From: Nitrosomonas ureae
GTDB lineage: Bacteria > Pseudomonadota > Gammaproteobacteria > Burkholderiales > Nitrosomonadaceae
Assembly (NCBI GenBank): GCA_945872825.1
Contig: CAMCBD010000018.1
Span: forward strand, 1 to 38,399
Reading direction: 5' to 3'
Length of the DNA stretch: 38,399 bases
This document shows positions 9,069 to 16,603 of this stretch, piece by piece; within the stretch, counting starts at the first letter, position 1, and every line of letters starts with the position of its first letter. Under the pieces are notes generated by a model. That model was not told the origin of the DNA and searched no databases. It saw only the letters and a list, made by a program, of their open reading frames with translations. A program made the translations under genes and the position numbers.

Positions 9069-9205
9069 CGTTGCACCTTCTTTGAATAGCTTGTGTGGTT
9101 TAAAAATAATGCACCCAGACTGGATGGTTCGAATGGATGGGGATGCAGAAATTAACTTATTCCGATTCGATAACTGTTCAATCCGAGCTTCTTCTTGCGC
9201 TGGCT

Positions 9206-9649
9206 TTAGGCAACCATCTGTAATTCCAGTTCAGCTTGATACTGATGAACTATCCGGATTCTTTCTTCAATGATCATCCGATCGACAATACGGAAGCTGC
9301 GAATTTCCTCTTTATAGAGAAAATTCGTTGGAATAATGACGTAATGCGACTGGGGTTCGGTTGCAAATTCAACGTCGGTATGACTCGGATAGGCCTGAGA
9401 ATTGGTATGTGAATGATAGATGACAATGGGTTCTTCACAGCGCGCATCCATCTCTTTCCAGACCTGAAGTTGCTGTTGCGGATCAAATTGAAAAAAGTTA
9501 TCCGATTGCGCCACATTACGCATTGGGATTAGGTGTAATGGCAGATTCGATCCTGCGGGACCAGCGATGACACCACAGGTTTCAATTGGATGATCATTCA
9601 GTGCTTGAGTGATCATGGCATTAACCAGCTTAGAATGTATCGTCAACAT
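9206..9649 (-). CDS. JAMM (MPN+, M67) metalloprotease, Mec/QbsD/PdtG-like
   Basis: A 147-residue single-domain Mov34/MPN protein with a complete zinc site. Glu23 sits in PIETCGVIAG, and the HxH(x7)SxxD motif is YHSHTNSQAYPSHTD (His79, His81, Ser89, Asp92). Bacterial members next to sulfur-carrier genes either trim extra residues from the carrier (QbsD) or split carrier-amino-acid adducts (mycobacterial Mec releases cysteine from CysO-Cys). Here the neighbouring carrier already ends in Gly-Gly, so the second type of reaction is more likely. It lies between the MoeZ-like and carrier genes, the same order as pdtF-G-H and qbsC-D-E. Confidence 0.9.
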   Translation of the reverse strand: MLTIHSKLVNAMITQALNDHPIETCGVIAGPAGSNLPLHLIPMRNVAQSDNFFQFDPQQQLQVWKEMDARCEEPIVIYHSHTNSQAYPSHTDVEFATEPQSHYVIIPTNFLYKEEIRSFRIVDRMIIEERIRIVHQYQAELELQMVA

Positions 9650-9701
9650 AATTCCTAATCTCCTAAATATAAAAGGCTTATTGCCTGATCCATCAAATAA
9701 A

Positions 9702-9724
9702 TCTTATTTCCAGAAGAAATAAGA
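9702..9724. repeat. Perfect hairpin in the gap between moeZ-like and JAMM genes
   Basis: TCTTATTTC and GAAATAAGA are perfect 9-base arms around a 5-base loop (CAGAA). It lies in the 201-bp gap inside the cluster, 53 bases upstream of the JAMM start. There is no T-run directly after it on the minus strand, so it is not a typical terminator. It may be an mRNA-processing or attenuating hairpin, or chance in AT-rich DNA. Confidence 0.35.
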
Positions 9725-9850
9725 CCACATAAAACCCAACGTAAAAACTTACTTTTGATTGCCATGTGATGTTGAATACAGTGCTTACTTTGAAACGCAA
9801 CAAATACTGATTGCTAAAACCCAAAGTAACTTTTTTATTTTGATGCTTAT

Positions 9851-11023
9851 TTAATAGGTTGGCAGTGACTGATCGACATCTTTGATCCACGCAAGAATTC
9901 CACCGTCTAAACTTTTCACGTTGGTAAAACCATATTTCTGCATTTCAACGAGCACATCGCGAGAGCGCATCCCCATTTTGCAATGAAGGACAATGAAATC
10001 CTCTTTATTCATCGTGGCCAAAACTTCTTCCGACATTATTTGATTTTTCGGAATAAGCGTAGCGCCCTCAATATGGACGATATTCCATTCTTCGATGCCG
10101 CGAACATCGATGAGTTGGACATCGGTACCATTTTCTTTGATTGTTTTCAGCTCCCGCGCACTGATCACAGGGATATTGGTACGGCTATCATGGGCTGGGC
10201 GATCTACACCACAGAATCTTTGGTAGTCGATCAATTGAGTGATCGGGGTTCGCACCGGAGCTTTGTGCAGCGGAATAAACCGGTAGCTCATCTCCAGAGC
10301 ATCGTAGACAGCCAGACGCCCCAACATGGTTTCACCGATTCCGGTAATTAATTTAATCGCTTCTGTTGCCATCATGGCACCAATCGAAGCGCAAAGAATC
10401 CCCAATACACCGCCTTCTGCGCAGGATGGCGCCATTTCAGCTGGCGGTGGTTCTGGATACAAATCGCGGTAATTCAATCCCAACCCGCCAGGTGCATTTT
10501 CCCAGAAGACGGAAACCTGCCCTTCAAACCGGTAAATGGATCCCCATACATAGGGTTTCCCTGCCAAAACACAGGCATCGTTCACCAAATAGCGTGTAGC
10601 AAAATTATCTGTGCCATCCACAATCAGGTCATACTCTGAAATAATCTTTCCGGCATTGGTAGCTTCAAGCCGTTCACTGTGAAGCTGTACACGAACATAT
10701 GGATTCAATTCATTGATCGAGTCCCGCGCACTCTCAGATTTCAATCGGCTGATATCGGACTGACCGTGAATAATCTGTCTTTGCAGATTAGACTCATCCA
10801 CCACATCGAAATCAATGATACCCAATGTGCCAACCCCGGCTGCTGCGAGATAAAGTAGCGCCGGAGAACCTAATCCCCCGGCACCGATCACTAGAACCTT
10901 ACTGCTTTTGAGCCGCTTTTGACCTTCCAGACCCACTTCAGGAATTAATAAGTGACGGCTATAGCGTGAAATCTCGTGTTTACTCAACTCTTCTACAGGA
11001 CTAACTAATGGTGGTAATCGCAT
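9851..11023 (-). CDS. moeZ: MoeZ-like adenylyltransferase/sulfurtransferase (E1 domain plus rhodanese)
   Basis: A 390-residue two-domain protein. The ThiF/MoeB domain (about residues 15-255) has YSRHLLIPEVG, the nucleotide loop GAGGLGSP (48-55), GTDNFATRYLVND (137-149) and the conserved Cys201 in PSCAEGG. It lacks the two CxxC zinc pairs of E. coli MoeB, as do actinobacterial MoeZ proteins. The C-terminal rhodanese domain (about 285-388) has LIDVRGIEEW and the active loop HCKMGMRS with Cys348. It adenylates the Gly-Gly end of the carrier at 8796-9068 and then hands over persulfide sulfur from the rhodanese cysteine, making the thiocarboxylate. A GGGAG ribosome-binding site precedes the ATG. 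It is the first gene of the minus-strand cluster, preceded by a 412-bp gap holding a dyad. The symbol is by similarity; PdtF and QbsC are the analogous proteins of chelator pathways. Confidence 0.9.
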   Translation of the reverse strand: MRLPPLVSPVEELSKHEISRYSRHLLIPEVGLEGQKRLKSSKVLVIGAGGLGSPALLYLAAAGVGTLGIIDFDVVDESNLQRQIIHGQSDISRLKSESARDSINELNPYVRVQLHSERLEATNAGKIISEYDLIVDGTDNFATRYLVNDACVLAGKPYVWGSIYRFEGQVSVFWENAPGGLGLNYRDLYPEPPPAEMAPSCAEGGVLGILCASIGAMMATEAIKLITGIGETMLGRLAVYDALEMSYRFIPLHKAPVRTPITQLIDYQRFCGVDRPAHDSRTNIPVISARELKTIKENGTDVQLIDVRGIEEWNIVHIEGATLIPKNQIMSEEVLATMNKEDFIVLHCKMGMRSRDVLVEMQKYGFTNVKSLDGGILAWIKDVDQSLPTY

Positions 11024-11435
11024 AAAAACTCCCTATTCTCTCTAAATTCATTACCTTATCCAATGGACAGCGTAATTCACTTGCTACTCTGTCAGGTCAA
11101 AATTTACTGGCTCATGTTTCATGTATCGGCGTGCGCATCTCGATAAAGAAAAACACTTGCTGTAATTAAGTTCTGCGAAATTTAAATTAAACGAACGCAA
11201 TTGGGAATGCGACAAATTGCCGCGCGACATTTTGTCGCAGCAGCGAGCGGCTGGTTTCAGGTATGATTATTGAGAAGAAAATGCGGTAATTCGTAATTAA
11301 AAATATTGACTTACCAGATATCTTCCGGCACGGACAGGAATGGAAGAATGCTGATGGGCAGGAAAAAACAATCTCACTGATTTTTTGTGGGATCCCTAAA
11401 AATTCATTACTGGAAGTTCAAAACACAACGACACG
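11024..11435. other. 412-bp intergenic region, probable control region of the sulfur cluster
   Basis: No gene is seen. The stretch lies upstream of the moeZ-like gene and downstream of the hydrolase at 11436, both on the minus strand. It contains an inverted repeat (11208-11239, listed separately), a short palindrome CATG-TTT-CATG (11113-11123) and, on the minus strand, a -35-like TTGACC (11095-11100) without a convincing -10. It is the most likely place for the promoter of the seven-gene cluster. Confidence 0.4.
11208..11239. promoter_or_regulatory. Operator-like inverted repeat upstream of the moeZ-like gene
   Basis: TGCGACAAA (11208-11216) and TTTGTCGCA (11231-11239) are perfect 9-base inverted arms with 14 bases between them, so the arm centres are 23 bases apart, about two helix turns. 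This is typical of a dimeric regulator site. It lies about 190 bases before the moeZ-like start codon. No regulator gene is present in the window and I do not recognise the motif. Confidence 0.4.
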
Positions 11436-12326
11436 CTATTTCAAAATAAAATCCCGTACGATTCTAATCTGATTATCATCCATAAGCATCGGCGCATGAC
11501 CGATACCGGATAATTCGACGATTTTGGCTTTCGCACCACGCACTTGCATCTGTGCGGCAGTTCCAGCCGTTAATATATCCGATTCTGTTCCGCGCAAGAC
11601 CAAAGTAGGATTGGTTAATTTATCCCATTGCTCCCATAAATCAATATCTTTGATTTCACGATCTTTAAAGCTGATTGCAATTCTCGGATCATAGCGAAAA
11701 CCAAAGGATCCATCCGCATATTCGCGCGCACTGTGAATCGCCATATGATTCCACTGATCTTCAGTTAATGGACCAAAAGATGCAGAAATCACTTTCATGT
11801 ACTGTTTAAATTCTTCGAAACTAGCAAAGCGCGGATCTTTACCTACATAATCGGCAATTCTTTTCAGAGCAACCGCAGGAATCAACGGACCAATGTCGCT
11901 CAGTATCAATTTATTGATTGTAAAAGGCAGATTCGGTTGTATCGCCAGAATCATTCCAATTAATCCCCCCATGGAAATACCCACCCAATCCAACTTAATC
12001 TTTCTTTGGTATTGCGCCTGGATATGAACCACTAATGACATCGCGTCGGAGAGGTATAGCGGGTAATAATCATAGTCATGCGCATGCGCTAGCCAATCGC
12101 TTTGACCCCGCCCTACTACATCAACAGAAATTACCCTGCAATCCGATTGCAAGGCCTGCGCAAGGTAATCAAAATCACGGCAATTACGTGTTAATCCATG
12201 GACGCAGATGACAACATGTGGATTCTGCGGATCCCCCCAATCGGTATACGCAATATGATGCGGATCTTTTTGCTTGCCATCGGCCGATAACGTAGGGACA
12301 AGTAATCGATTGACTAATGTTTTCAT
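11436..12326 (-). CDS. Alpha/beta-fold hydrolase
   Basis: A 296-residue hydrolase. Features are the strand and oxyanion region VVICVHGLTRNCRDFDYL (about residues 38-55), GRGQSDW, the nucleophile elbow WVGISMGGLIG (Ser near residue 118), an acid strand LVLRGTESDIL and a C-terminal His in LSGIGHAPML. The layout resembles soluble hydrolases such as epoxide-hydrolase and 2-hydroxymuconate-semialdehyde-hydrolase relatives; the substrate cannot be told. It is separated from the sulfur cluster by 412 bp and is divergent from the LpxK-like gene, so it is probably an independent housekeeping-type gene. Confidence 0.8.
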   Translation of the reverse strand: MKTLVNRLLVPTLSADGKQKDPHHIAYTDWGDPQNPHVVICVHGLTRNCRDFDYLAQALQSDCRVISVDVVGRGQSDWLAHAHDYDYYPLYLSDAMSLVVHIQAQYQRKIKLDWVGISMGGLIGMILAIQPNLPFTINKLILSDIGPLIPAVALKRIADYVGKDPRFASFEEFKQYMKVISASFGPLTEDQWNHMAIHSAREYADGSFGFRYDPRIAISFKDREIKDIDLWEQWDKLTNPTLVLRGTESDILTAGTAAQMQVRGAKAKIVELSGIGHAPMLMDDNQIRIVRDFILK

Positions 12327-12506
12327 CGTTTAATTTTGTGCTTATTACATAAATAGATTAAATCAAAACTGAGCGTTCGCATTGCCCAATCTTCACACAA
12401 ATCTTGTCTATCGGATATATGACATAAAAAAATTTTAAATTCCAAATCGATTACCACTTAGAATGAAAGTACAGCTCCATAACTATAACTTGAAAAGAAA
12501 CGAAAT

Positions 12507-13529
12507 ATGAAATTGTCAGAGCTCTATTGGCATCGTATCACTCCATTACACTTTCTATTATGGCCTTTAAGTGTTTTCTATGATTTTTTCTTAGCACTAA
12601 AGAAATTATGCTATTGGCTGGATATTTTGCCTTCGGTCAAGCTACCAGTGTCTGTCATTATGATCGATAGTATCAGTATTGATGATGGCGGCAAAACACC
12701 TCTACTGCTCTGGCTCGTTGATTGCTTACTGGCACATGGCTTTTCACCAGGAATCATTACACGGGGCAACTATGATAATCCTGGGCCACCTGACGCTGTA
12801 ACCACCACCAGTGATCCCCATAGTGTCGGTGGAAAAACATTTCTACTCGCACAACATTGTGGAAAATCATGTCCTGTCTGGGTTGGAAATGACAGAGCCG
12901 AAGTGGCACAAGCACTTCTGAATGCACACCCAACTTGTAATGTCATCATCTGCAATGATGGCATGCAATATTATCGCCTTGAACGGGATATTGATCTGGT
13001 TGTCGTTGATTTTGGCGAGCAGAGCTTCGGCAACGGATTGCTCTTGCCTGCCGGTCCATTACGGATGAACCTTAAGTATTTTTGGAATTCCGGCATTATC
13101 GTAGCAAATGCAAAACCAAATCCTCATACTGATACAAGCAAATGGGGGAAAACCTACAATATGAAGCTGATCAATGAAATTGCTTATAATGTACGCAATC
13201 CGGTAGTCCATCAATTGGTTTCGGATTCCAAAAACAAACGCGTACACGCCATTGCAGACGCGGATAATTCTTGTTGGTTCTTTGATTTTATACAGAAAAC
13301 AGGCCTAAATGCAGAATTACACTCGTACGCAGAAAATCACCGATTTATCCAGCCAGAGATTCATTTTGCTGAAGCAGACATTGTACTCATGCCAGAAGAA
13401 AATGCTCTGCAATGCCGGAGTTTTGCAGATAGCAAGCTTTGGGCGTTGCCCAAAAAAGCTTGGGTCAATAGCGAATTGCAGGCCATCATACTGAAGAAAC
13501 TTGGAAATAATTCGACTCTGCAAAGTTGA
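12507..13529 (+). CDS. Diverged LpxK (tetraacyldisaccharide 4'-kinase) homologue, probably not a normal kinase
   Basis: A 340-residue protein of LpxK length. It has the N-terminal membrane-anchor helix (about 12-38), ITRGNYDN in place of SRGYGG, DGMQYYRLERDIDLVVVD, and GNGLLLPAGPLR, which firmly place it in the LpxK family. LpxK phosphorylates the 4' position of the lipid A precursor at the inner membrane. Several family signatures are altered: the P-loop (normally GGTGKTP) reads DDGGKTP (59-65); the GDEP catalytic motif is GGKT (108-111); DDG is NDG (140-142); FPDHH is AENHRF; and MTEKDAVKC is MPEENALQC. GKT and the overall fold remain, so ATP binding may persist, but normal catalysis is doubtful. 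It may be a paralogue with a canonical lpxK elsewhere. Confidence 0.75.
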   Translation: MKLSELYWHRITPLHFLLWPLSVFYDFFLALKKLCYWLDILPSVKLPVSVIMIDSISIDDGGKTPLLLWLVDCLLAHGFSPGIITRGNYDNPGPPDAVTTTSDPHSVGGKTFLLAQHCGKSCPVWVGNDRAEVAQALLNAHPTCNVIICNDGMQYYRLERDIDLVVVDFGEQSFGNGLLLPAGPLRMNLKYFWNSGIIVANAKPNPHTDTSKWGKTYNMKLINEIAYNVRNPVVHQLVSDSKNKRVHAIADADNSCWFFDFIQKTGLNAELHSYAENHRFIQPEIHFAEADIVLMPEENALQCRSFADSKLWALPKKAWVNSELQAIILKKLGNNSTLQS

Positions 13530-13939
13530 CTATAAATCCGATCCAATCAGCTTATCTTGGCAAGCTATTGAGAAATAACGAGATAACTGATGCAAGACAA
13601 AACACGAGGAAAAGCGGAGCAAATTTATTTGAAAGTCAAATATGCATTGGAATACAAAGAAGAGGTATGCATCATGAAAGCAGCTGAATTCAAAGATTGA
13701 ATAAAATCAATTGAATGGATGAGTCGCGGTCAGCGAGCAAAGGCAGAATAATTCAAGGGTTAAGTTACACCTAAAGCAGTGATCAGCTGCGGAATATAAC
13801 CAAGACATGAGCTTTAATTAGCGGTATCGTTTTTTACGAATTCCTATAATCCATTAGTCTATTTATACTGCCGTGATTCTACGCTGCACCAAAAATACGT
13901 TAGAATATGCCTTTTAGAATATTTATCGGGAGTTCCTGA
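13530..13939. other. 410-bp intergenic region with transposase debris
   Basis: Between the LpxK-like gene and ilvE. It holds the IS1595-like fragment listed separately. A TATAAT at 13845-13850 could be a -10 element for ilvE but has no good -35. The ilvE ribosome-binding site GGGAG (13928-13932) lies at the right end. Nothing else is recognised. Confidence 0.4.
13590..13751 (+). pseudogene. Fragment of an IS1595-family (ISXO2-like) transposase N-terminus
   Basis: From the ATG at 13674 the frame reads MKAAEFKD, stop (TGA at 13698), then IKSIEWMSRGQRAKAE, stop at 13749. If the TGA is read as Trp, the sequence resembles the start of IS1595-type transposases (MKAxEFKxWIKSIExLSxxQR). The same frame is open back to an ATG at 13590. 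The zinc ribbon and the catalytic domain are absent. This is a short decayed remnant, and the match is by eye. Confidence 0.5.
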
Positions 13940-14860
13940 ATGTCGATGGCTGACCGTGATGGTATAATCTGGTATGACGGGAAGATGGTTCCCTGGCGGG
14001 ATGCCAATACGCATGTTTTAACCCATACCTTGCACTATGGATTGGGTGTTTTTGAAGGGTTGCGTGCTTATGAAACAGCGAAAGGACCAGCGATTTTCCG
14101 TTTACAAGAACATACCGACCGCTTATTCAACTCAGCACATATTTTTATGATGAAAATGCCATATGACAAGGCTACTTTGATGCAAGCGCAATGTGATGTG
14201 GTCAAACAGAATAAGCTCGTCTCCGGTTATATTCGCCCTATCGCTTTCTACGGCGCTGAAGCCATGGGACTTTCCGCCAAAACCCTTTCCACACATGTTG
14301 CCATCGCCGCTTGGCCATGGGGAACATATTTAGGACCGGAAGCCCTTGAAAATGGTATCCGCGTCAAAACCTCGTCTTTTACCCGGCATCATGTCAATAT
14401 CAATATGTGCCGCGCCAAATCGGTCACGACTTATGCCAATTCGATTCTGGCCAATCAAGAGGTTGGATTGAATGGGTACGATGAAGCTTTGTTACTGGAT
14501 GTCGAAGGTTATGTGGCTGAAGGATCGGGAGAGAATATTTTTATCGTGAAACAAGGCAAGCTCTACACGCCTGATTTAACTTCATGCCTGGAAGGAATCA
14601 CGCGTGCGTCGGTGATTGACTTGGCTGCTGAAATCGGTATTCCAGTCATCGAGAAACGTATTACGCGCGATGAAATTTATTGTGCTGATGAGGCATTCTT
14701 TACCGGCACTGCTGCTGAAGTGACGCCGATTCGTGAACTCGATAATCGCATGATTGGACTTGGCAAGCGCGGACCGATCACCGCGCAAATACAAACCCTA
14801 TTCTTTGATTGCGTCAAAGGCAGAGCTAAAAATCACGAAGACTGGCTTACCTTTGTTTAA
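13940..14860 (+). CDS. ilvE: Branched-chain amino acid aminotransferase
   Basis: A 306-residue class IV PLP aminotransferase of the usual length. It begins RDGIIWYDGKMVPWRDANTH; HTLHYGLGVFEGLRAY follows at about residues 29-44. The PLP lysine is Lys160 in CRAKSVTTYANS, and the phosphate-binding end is EAFFTGTAAEVTPI. It interconverts Val, Leu and Ile with their 2-oxo acids using glutamate in the cytoplasm. GGGAG seven bases before the ATG supports this start. It is followed after 23 bp by the small zf-CHCC gene, a pairing common in betaproteobacteria. Confidence 0.95.
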   Translation: MSMADRDGIIWYDGKMVPWRDANTHVLTHTLHYGLGVFEGLRAYETAKGPAIFRLQEHTDRLFNSAHIFMMKMPYDKATLMQAQCDVVKQNKLVSGYIRPIAFYGAEAMGLSAKTLSTHVAIAAWPWGTYLGPEALENGIRVKTSSFTRHHVNINMCRAKSVTTYANSILANQEVGLNGYDEALLLDVEGYVAEGSGENIFIVKQGKLYTPDLTSCLEGITRASVIDLAAEIGIPVIEKRITRDEIYCADEAFFTGTAAEVTPIRELDNRMIGLGKRGPITAQIQTLFFDCVKGRAKNHEDWLTFV

Positions 14861-14883
14861 TCAGCTACATTGGAGTTATTTTT

Positions 14884-15087
14884 ATGAATCAACAAACCAA
14901 TAACAAAACACGAGAAATAGAAATTACAACGGATGATCTGCCGCTGCATTGCCCCACACCTGCCATGATGTTGTGGAATTCACATCCGCGGGTTTTTCTT
15001 CCGATCGAAGCAACGGGTGAAGCGCTATGCCCATATTGTGGTACGCACTACACGCTTAAAGGTGGCGCGGTCGCAGGACATCACTAA
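14884..15087 (+). CDS. Small zf-CHCC zinc-finger protein
   Basis: A 67-residue protein with LPLHCPTPAMMLWNSHPRVF and then GEALCPYCGTHYTL. The Cys-His-Cys-Cys set is the zf-CHCC (PF10276-type) zinc knuckle, related to the mitochondrial complex I subunit NDUFS6. The function in bacteria is not established. It lies 23 bp after ilvE with GGAG before the ATG, so it is probably co-transcribed. Confidence 0.85.
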   Translation: MNQQTNNKTREIEITTDDLPLHCPTPAMMLWNSHPRVFLPIEATGEALCPYCGTHYTLKGGAVAGHH

Positions 15088-15201
15088 AGCGGTTTGATTT
15101 CTGAGAAGAACTTGCATTCCGATGATTTATTGGTTATAGCTATCTATCAGCAACTATTTACCACGTTTTATCAACAATCACTCTTTCAAAGAGACTAAAT
15201 T

Positions 15202-16578
15202 ATGCAAGCAATTCCTCATGAGATTTTTAAGGCGTATGACATTCGCGGCATTGTTGGTAAAACGATCACCGCTGATAATGTTGAAAAGATAGGCCATGCG
15301 ATCGGCTCCGAAGCCCGTGCAAGAAATCTGACGGCTATCGCCATTGGCCGAGATGGCCGGTTATCTGGAACTGAATTATCTCAGGCGCTCGCTCGCGGCA
15401 TTCAGAAAAGTGGAATTCATGTGGTGGATGTGGGCATGGTCGCGACGCCCATGCTGTACTACGCTGCACATGAATTGTGTCAATATTCCGGGGTGATGGT
15501 TACCGGTAGTCATAATCCGCCTGAGTACAATGGCTTTAAAATTGTGCTTGGAGGCGAAACGTTAGCGGCTGACACGATTCAGGCGTTGCGTTTACGTATT
15601 GAAAATAACGACCTCGCACAGGGCGCAGGCAATTATTCCGAACATACTATCGTCAATACGTATATTGAGCGGATCACTGGCGATATCAAACTTACTCGCC
15701 CCATCAAAATTGTTGTTGATTGTGGCAATGGTGTCGCGGGTGCATTTGCACCGGCGCTCTATCGTAGTTTGGGTTGTGAGGTAACTGAGTTATTCTGCGA
15801 GGTGGATGGTTCTTTTCCGAATCATCACCCCGATCCATCGGTGCCTGATAATTTGAATGATGTGATTCAGGCGCTAAGAACCAGCGATGCAGAAATTGGA
15901 CTGGCTTTTGATGGCGACGGTGACCGCCTTGGTATCGTTACAAAGAATGGCAATATTATCAATCCTGATCGCCAGCTCATGATGTTTTCAGCGGATGTGC
16001 TGTCGAGAAATCCTGGTGGCAAAATTATTTTTGATGTGAAATGTACTCGGAATCTGGCGCCCTGGATCAGCCAGCATGGCGGCGTGCCGATCATGTGGAA
16101 AACCGGGCATTCTTTCATCAAAGCAAAACTCATTGAGTCAAAGGCATTATTAGCTGGAGAAATGAGTGGTCATTTGTTTTTCAAGGAACGTTGGTACGGT
16201 TTTGATGATGGCTTATATGCCGGTGCACGGCTGCTGGAATTATTGAGCCGCGAAGCTGATATCAATGTCACTCTCAATAATCTGCCCGATAGCATTAACA
16301 CACCGGAGCTTCAGGTTCGCGTTGCTGAAGGGGAAAATCATACGCTGATTGCACAGTTACAAAAAGAAGCAGTTTTCACTGATCCACAGCAAGTTATCAC
16401 CATTGATGGTTTGCGGGTTGAATACAGCGATGGATTTGGTCTGGCGCGTGCTTCTAATACTACGCCGGTTATCGTATTACGCTTTGAAGCCGATAATGAG
16501 ACAGCCTTGAAACGTATTCAGGAAGATTTTCGTCACAATATTCTGCATGCCAAACCGGATGCTCAGCTCCCTTTTTAG
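15202..16578 (+). CDS. Phosphomannomutase/phosphoglucomutase (AlgC type)
   Basis: A 458-residue alpha-D-phosphohexomutase. It has FKAYDIRGIVG (9-19), the phosphoserine loop VTGSHNPPEYNG with Ser103, the Mg2+ loop DGDGDR (Asp237, 239, 241), the sugar-binding GEMSGHLFFKE, and the C-terminal phosphate-binding RASNTTPVIVLRFE. It interconverts hexose 1- and 6-phosphates for LPS, exopolysaccharide and GDP-mannose precursors, and works in the cytoplasm. The length and all catalytic loops are normal. It is followed 25 bp downstream by nadE, so the two may be co-transcribed although their pathways differ. Confidence 0.92.
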   Translation: MQAIPHEIFKAYDIRGIVGKTITADNVEKIGHAIGSEARARNLTAIAIGRDGRLSGTELSQALARGIQKSGIHVVDVGMVATPMLYYAAHELCQYSGVMVTGSHNPPEYNGFKIVLGGETLAADTIQALRLRIENNDLAQGAGNYSEHTIVNTYIERITGDIKLTRPIKIVVDCGNGVAGAFAPALYRSLGCEVTELFCEVDGSFPNHHPDPSVPDNLNDVIQALRTSDAEIGLAFDGDGDRLGIVTKNGNIINPDRQLMMFSADVLSRNPGGKIIFDVKCTRNLAPWISQHGGVPIMWKTGHSFIKAKLIESKALLAGEMSGHLFFKERWYGFDDGLYAGARLLELLSREADINVTLNNLPDSINTPELQVRVAEGENHTLIAQLQKEAVFTDPQQVITIDGLRVEYSDGFGLARASNTTPVIVLRFEADNETALKRIQEDFRHNILHAKPDAQLPF

Positions 16579-16603
16579 TCAGGAATAATACTCCCGGCAC
16601 CTT

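Noticed and set aside
9693-9890. 65-codon minus-strand frame between the JAMM and moeZ-like genes
   Set aside because: It overlaps the end of the moeZ-like gene, has no good ribosome-binding site, and its hydrophobic translation comes from AT-rich DNA.
11024-11435. Possible riboswitch or small RNA gene before the moeZ-like gene
   Set aside because: No conserved aptamer core (for example SAM, TPP or moco) and no terminator hairpin could be recognised by eye.
13845-13850. TATAAT upstream of ilvE as a promoter
   Set aside because: No matching -35 hexamer at 16-18 bases and no extended -10 TG; the stretch is AT-rich, so chance is likely.
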